Assembly: GCA_045633005.1 (NCBI GenBank)
Contig: JAZQXT010000051.1
Coordinates: 1 to 13,698 of the forward strand
Reading direction: 5' to 3'
DNA length: 13,698 nt
Source: CAG-390 sp045633005
Lineage (GTDB): Bacteria > Bacillota > Clostridia > Oscillospirales > CAG-272
A model generated the notes under the pieces. That model did no database searches, had not been told where the DNA came from, and was given only the letters and a program-made list of their open reading frames with translations. Below, piece by piece: positions 13,123-13,698 of this stretch; position 1 is the first letter of the stretch; every line of letters starts with the position of its first letter. The position numbers and the translations under genes were made by a program.

Positions 13123-13165
13123 CCGCACGTTTGCCTCACGGCAAGCGTGCGGGATATTTTCTTTT
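13123..13165 (+). terminator. Terminator of the two-TM protein gene
   Basis: A 13-bp stem (13123-13135 with 13140-13152, one T-G pair, TCAC loop) is GC-rich and followed by GATATTTTCTTTT. The U-tract is interrupted, so efficiency is uncertain. It lies 54 bp after the stop codon. Confidence 0.75.
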
Positions 13166-13230
13166 GTAACCCATTTATTAAGATTTGATTTCCAAAATTC
13201 AAAATTTTACCACCAAAAACGCTTTACCCG

Positions 13231-13259
13231 TTGACTTTATGGCTATTATATGGTAAAAT
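13231..13259 (+). promoter_or_regulatory. Sigma-A promoter of the cardiolipin synthase gene
   Basis: TTGACT (13231-13236), a 17-bp spacer and TAAAAT (13254-13259), with the start codon about 33 bp further on. Confidence 0.82.
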
Positions 13260-13291
13260 CTTATTATTACTACCCGAAAGGAGATGAGCTT

Positions 13292-13698
13292 ATGAGAAAG
13301 CAAAAAGCATACCTTATGACCATGAGAATCTCTATACTGTCACTGGCTTTGCTCGTTCAGTTTGCGGTTATTATCGCTATGCTCATCTACTTTAACGACT
13401 ATTTCGAATACTTCTATATTTTCAATATAGTCATAGGTGTCGCGCTGGCGATCCTCATCGTCAACGAGGACTCAAATCCCGCGTACAAGCTTGCCTGGGT
13501 AGTTCCTATTCTGGCACTTCCTTTGTTTGGAATAGTCATGTATCTGTTTTTCAGCAGAAACAGCTTTGGAAGCATTGAGCAACGGCGCAGAGTTGAGATC
13601 AAGGAGTCAGAGCGAAAGAGCATCGAGCGCGGTATTGAGCTTTACTCCAAGGACACTATGGAGTATCTTCGAAACACCGATCCGGACGTTGCTTTGCA
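13292..13698 (+). CDS. cls: Cardiolipin synthase, N-terminal part (cut by window end)
   Basis: The first 135 codons are present and open at the window end. The protein begins MRKQKAYLMTMRIS, followed by two or three closely spaced membrane helices (about 13-34, 40-58, 68-86). NEDSNPAYKLAWVVPILALP (about 57-76) is the hallmark of the PLDc_N/cardiolipin synthase N-terminus. After the helices comes a charged cytoplasmic segment (EQRRRVEIKESERKS). The full enzyme would join two phosphatidylglycerol molecules into cardiolipin at the membrane through two HKD motifs, which lie outside the window. AAGGAG (13278-13283) is 8 nt before the ATG, and a sigma-A promoter precedes it. Later in-frame ATGs (codons 9 and 11) are less well placed. 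Confidence 0.88.
   Translation, partial: MRKQKAYLMTMRISILSLALLVQFAVIIAMLIYFNDYFEYFYIFNIVIGVALAILIVNEDSNPAYKLAWVVPILALPLFGIVMYLFFSRNSFGSIEQRRRVEIKESERKSIERGIELYSKDTMEYLRNTDPDVAL

Overview
The window looks like a chromosomal stretch from a spore-forming, Gram-positive (monoderm) member of the Clostridia, quite possibly gut-associated. The evidence is a sigma-K-type sporulation sigma factor with a pro-sequence, an RNase J, a small AbrB/SpoVT-family regulator with a clostridial-type Cys tail, a membrane-anchored parvulin foldase, a lipoprotein of the Cthe_2159 type, strong GGAGG ribosome-binding sites and many near-consensus sigma-A promoters with exact 17-bp spacers. The assignment rests on gene families and not on any marker-gene comparison.

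Positions 1-5475 are almost entirely minus-strand. They hold the 5' half of a tRNA-Pro with its promoter, a Cys-rich zinc-ribbon-like protein of unknown function, a 623-aa membrane-anchored peptidyl-prolyl isomerase, RNase J, and a 95-aa tail-anchored protein whose stop codon lies inside the -35 box of the RNase J promoter.

Positions 5589-9479 are plus-strand: a stand-alone AbrB-like regulator with its own promoter and terminator, then a tightly overlapping three-gene operon. The operon encodes a VTC-domain (polyphosphate polymerase-like) protein, a DUF4956 membrane protein and a large secreted beta-helix lipoprotein of the Cthe_2159 carbohydrate-binding family. This trio is the best candidate for a multi-gene system here: a cytoplasmic polyanion-type enzyme, a membrane partner and a surface protein. 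A shared terminator separates it from the convergent minus-strand sigK gene.

Between sigK and a plus-strand AEC-family transporter lies a 334-bp gap. It contains an orphan bidirectional terminator and an ordered array of short hairpins joined by the octamer TATTTCAC at exact 20-bp steps. This is the most unusual non-coding structure in the window.

Positions 11455-13698 hold a convergent terminator, a small minus-strand multi-spanning membrane protein whose promoter is overlapped by an inverted repeat, a complete tRNA-Ser(GGA) with promoter and UUCG-loop terminator, a two-TM hypothetical protein, and the 5' part of a cardiolipin synthase gene cut by the window end.

No CRISPR array, insertion sequence, phage gene or clear pseudogene was seen. 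The region reads as ordinary core chromosome with some lineage-specific genes and small repeats.
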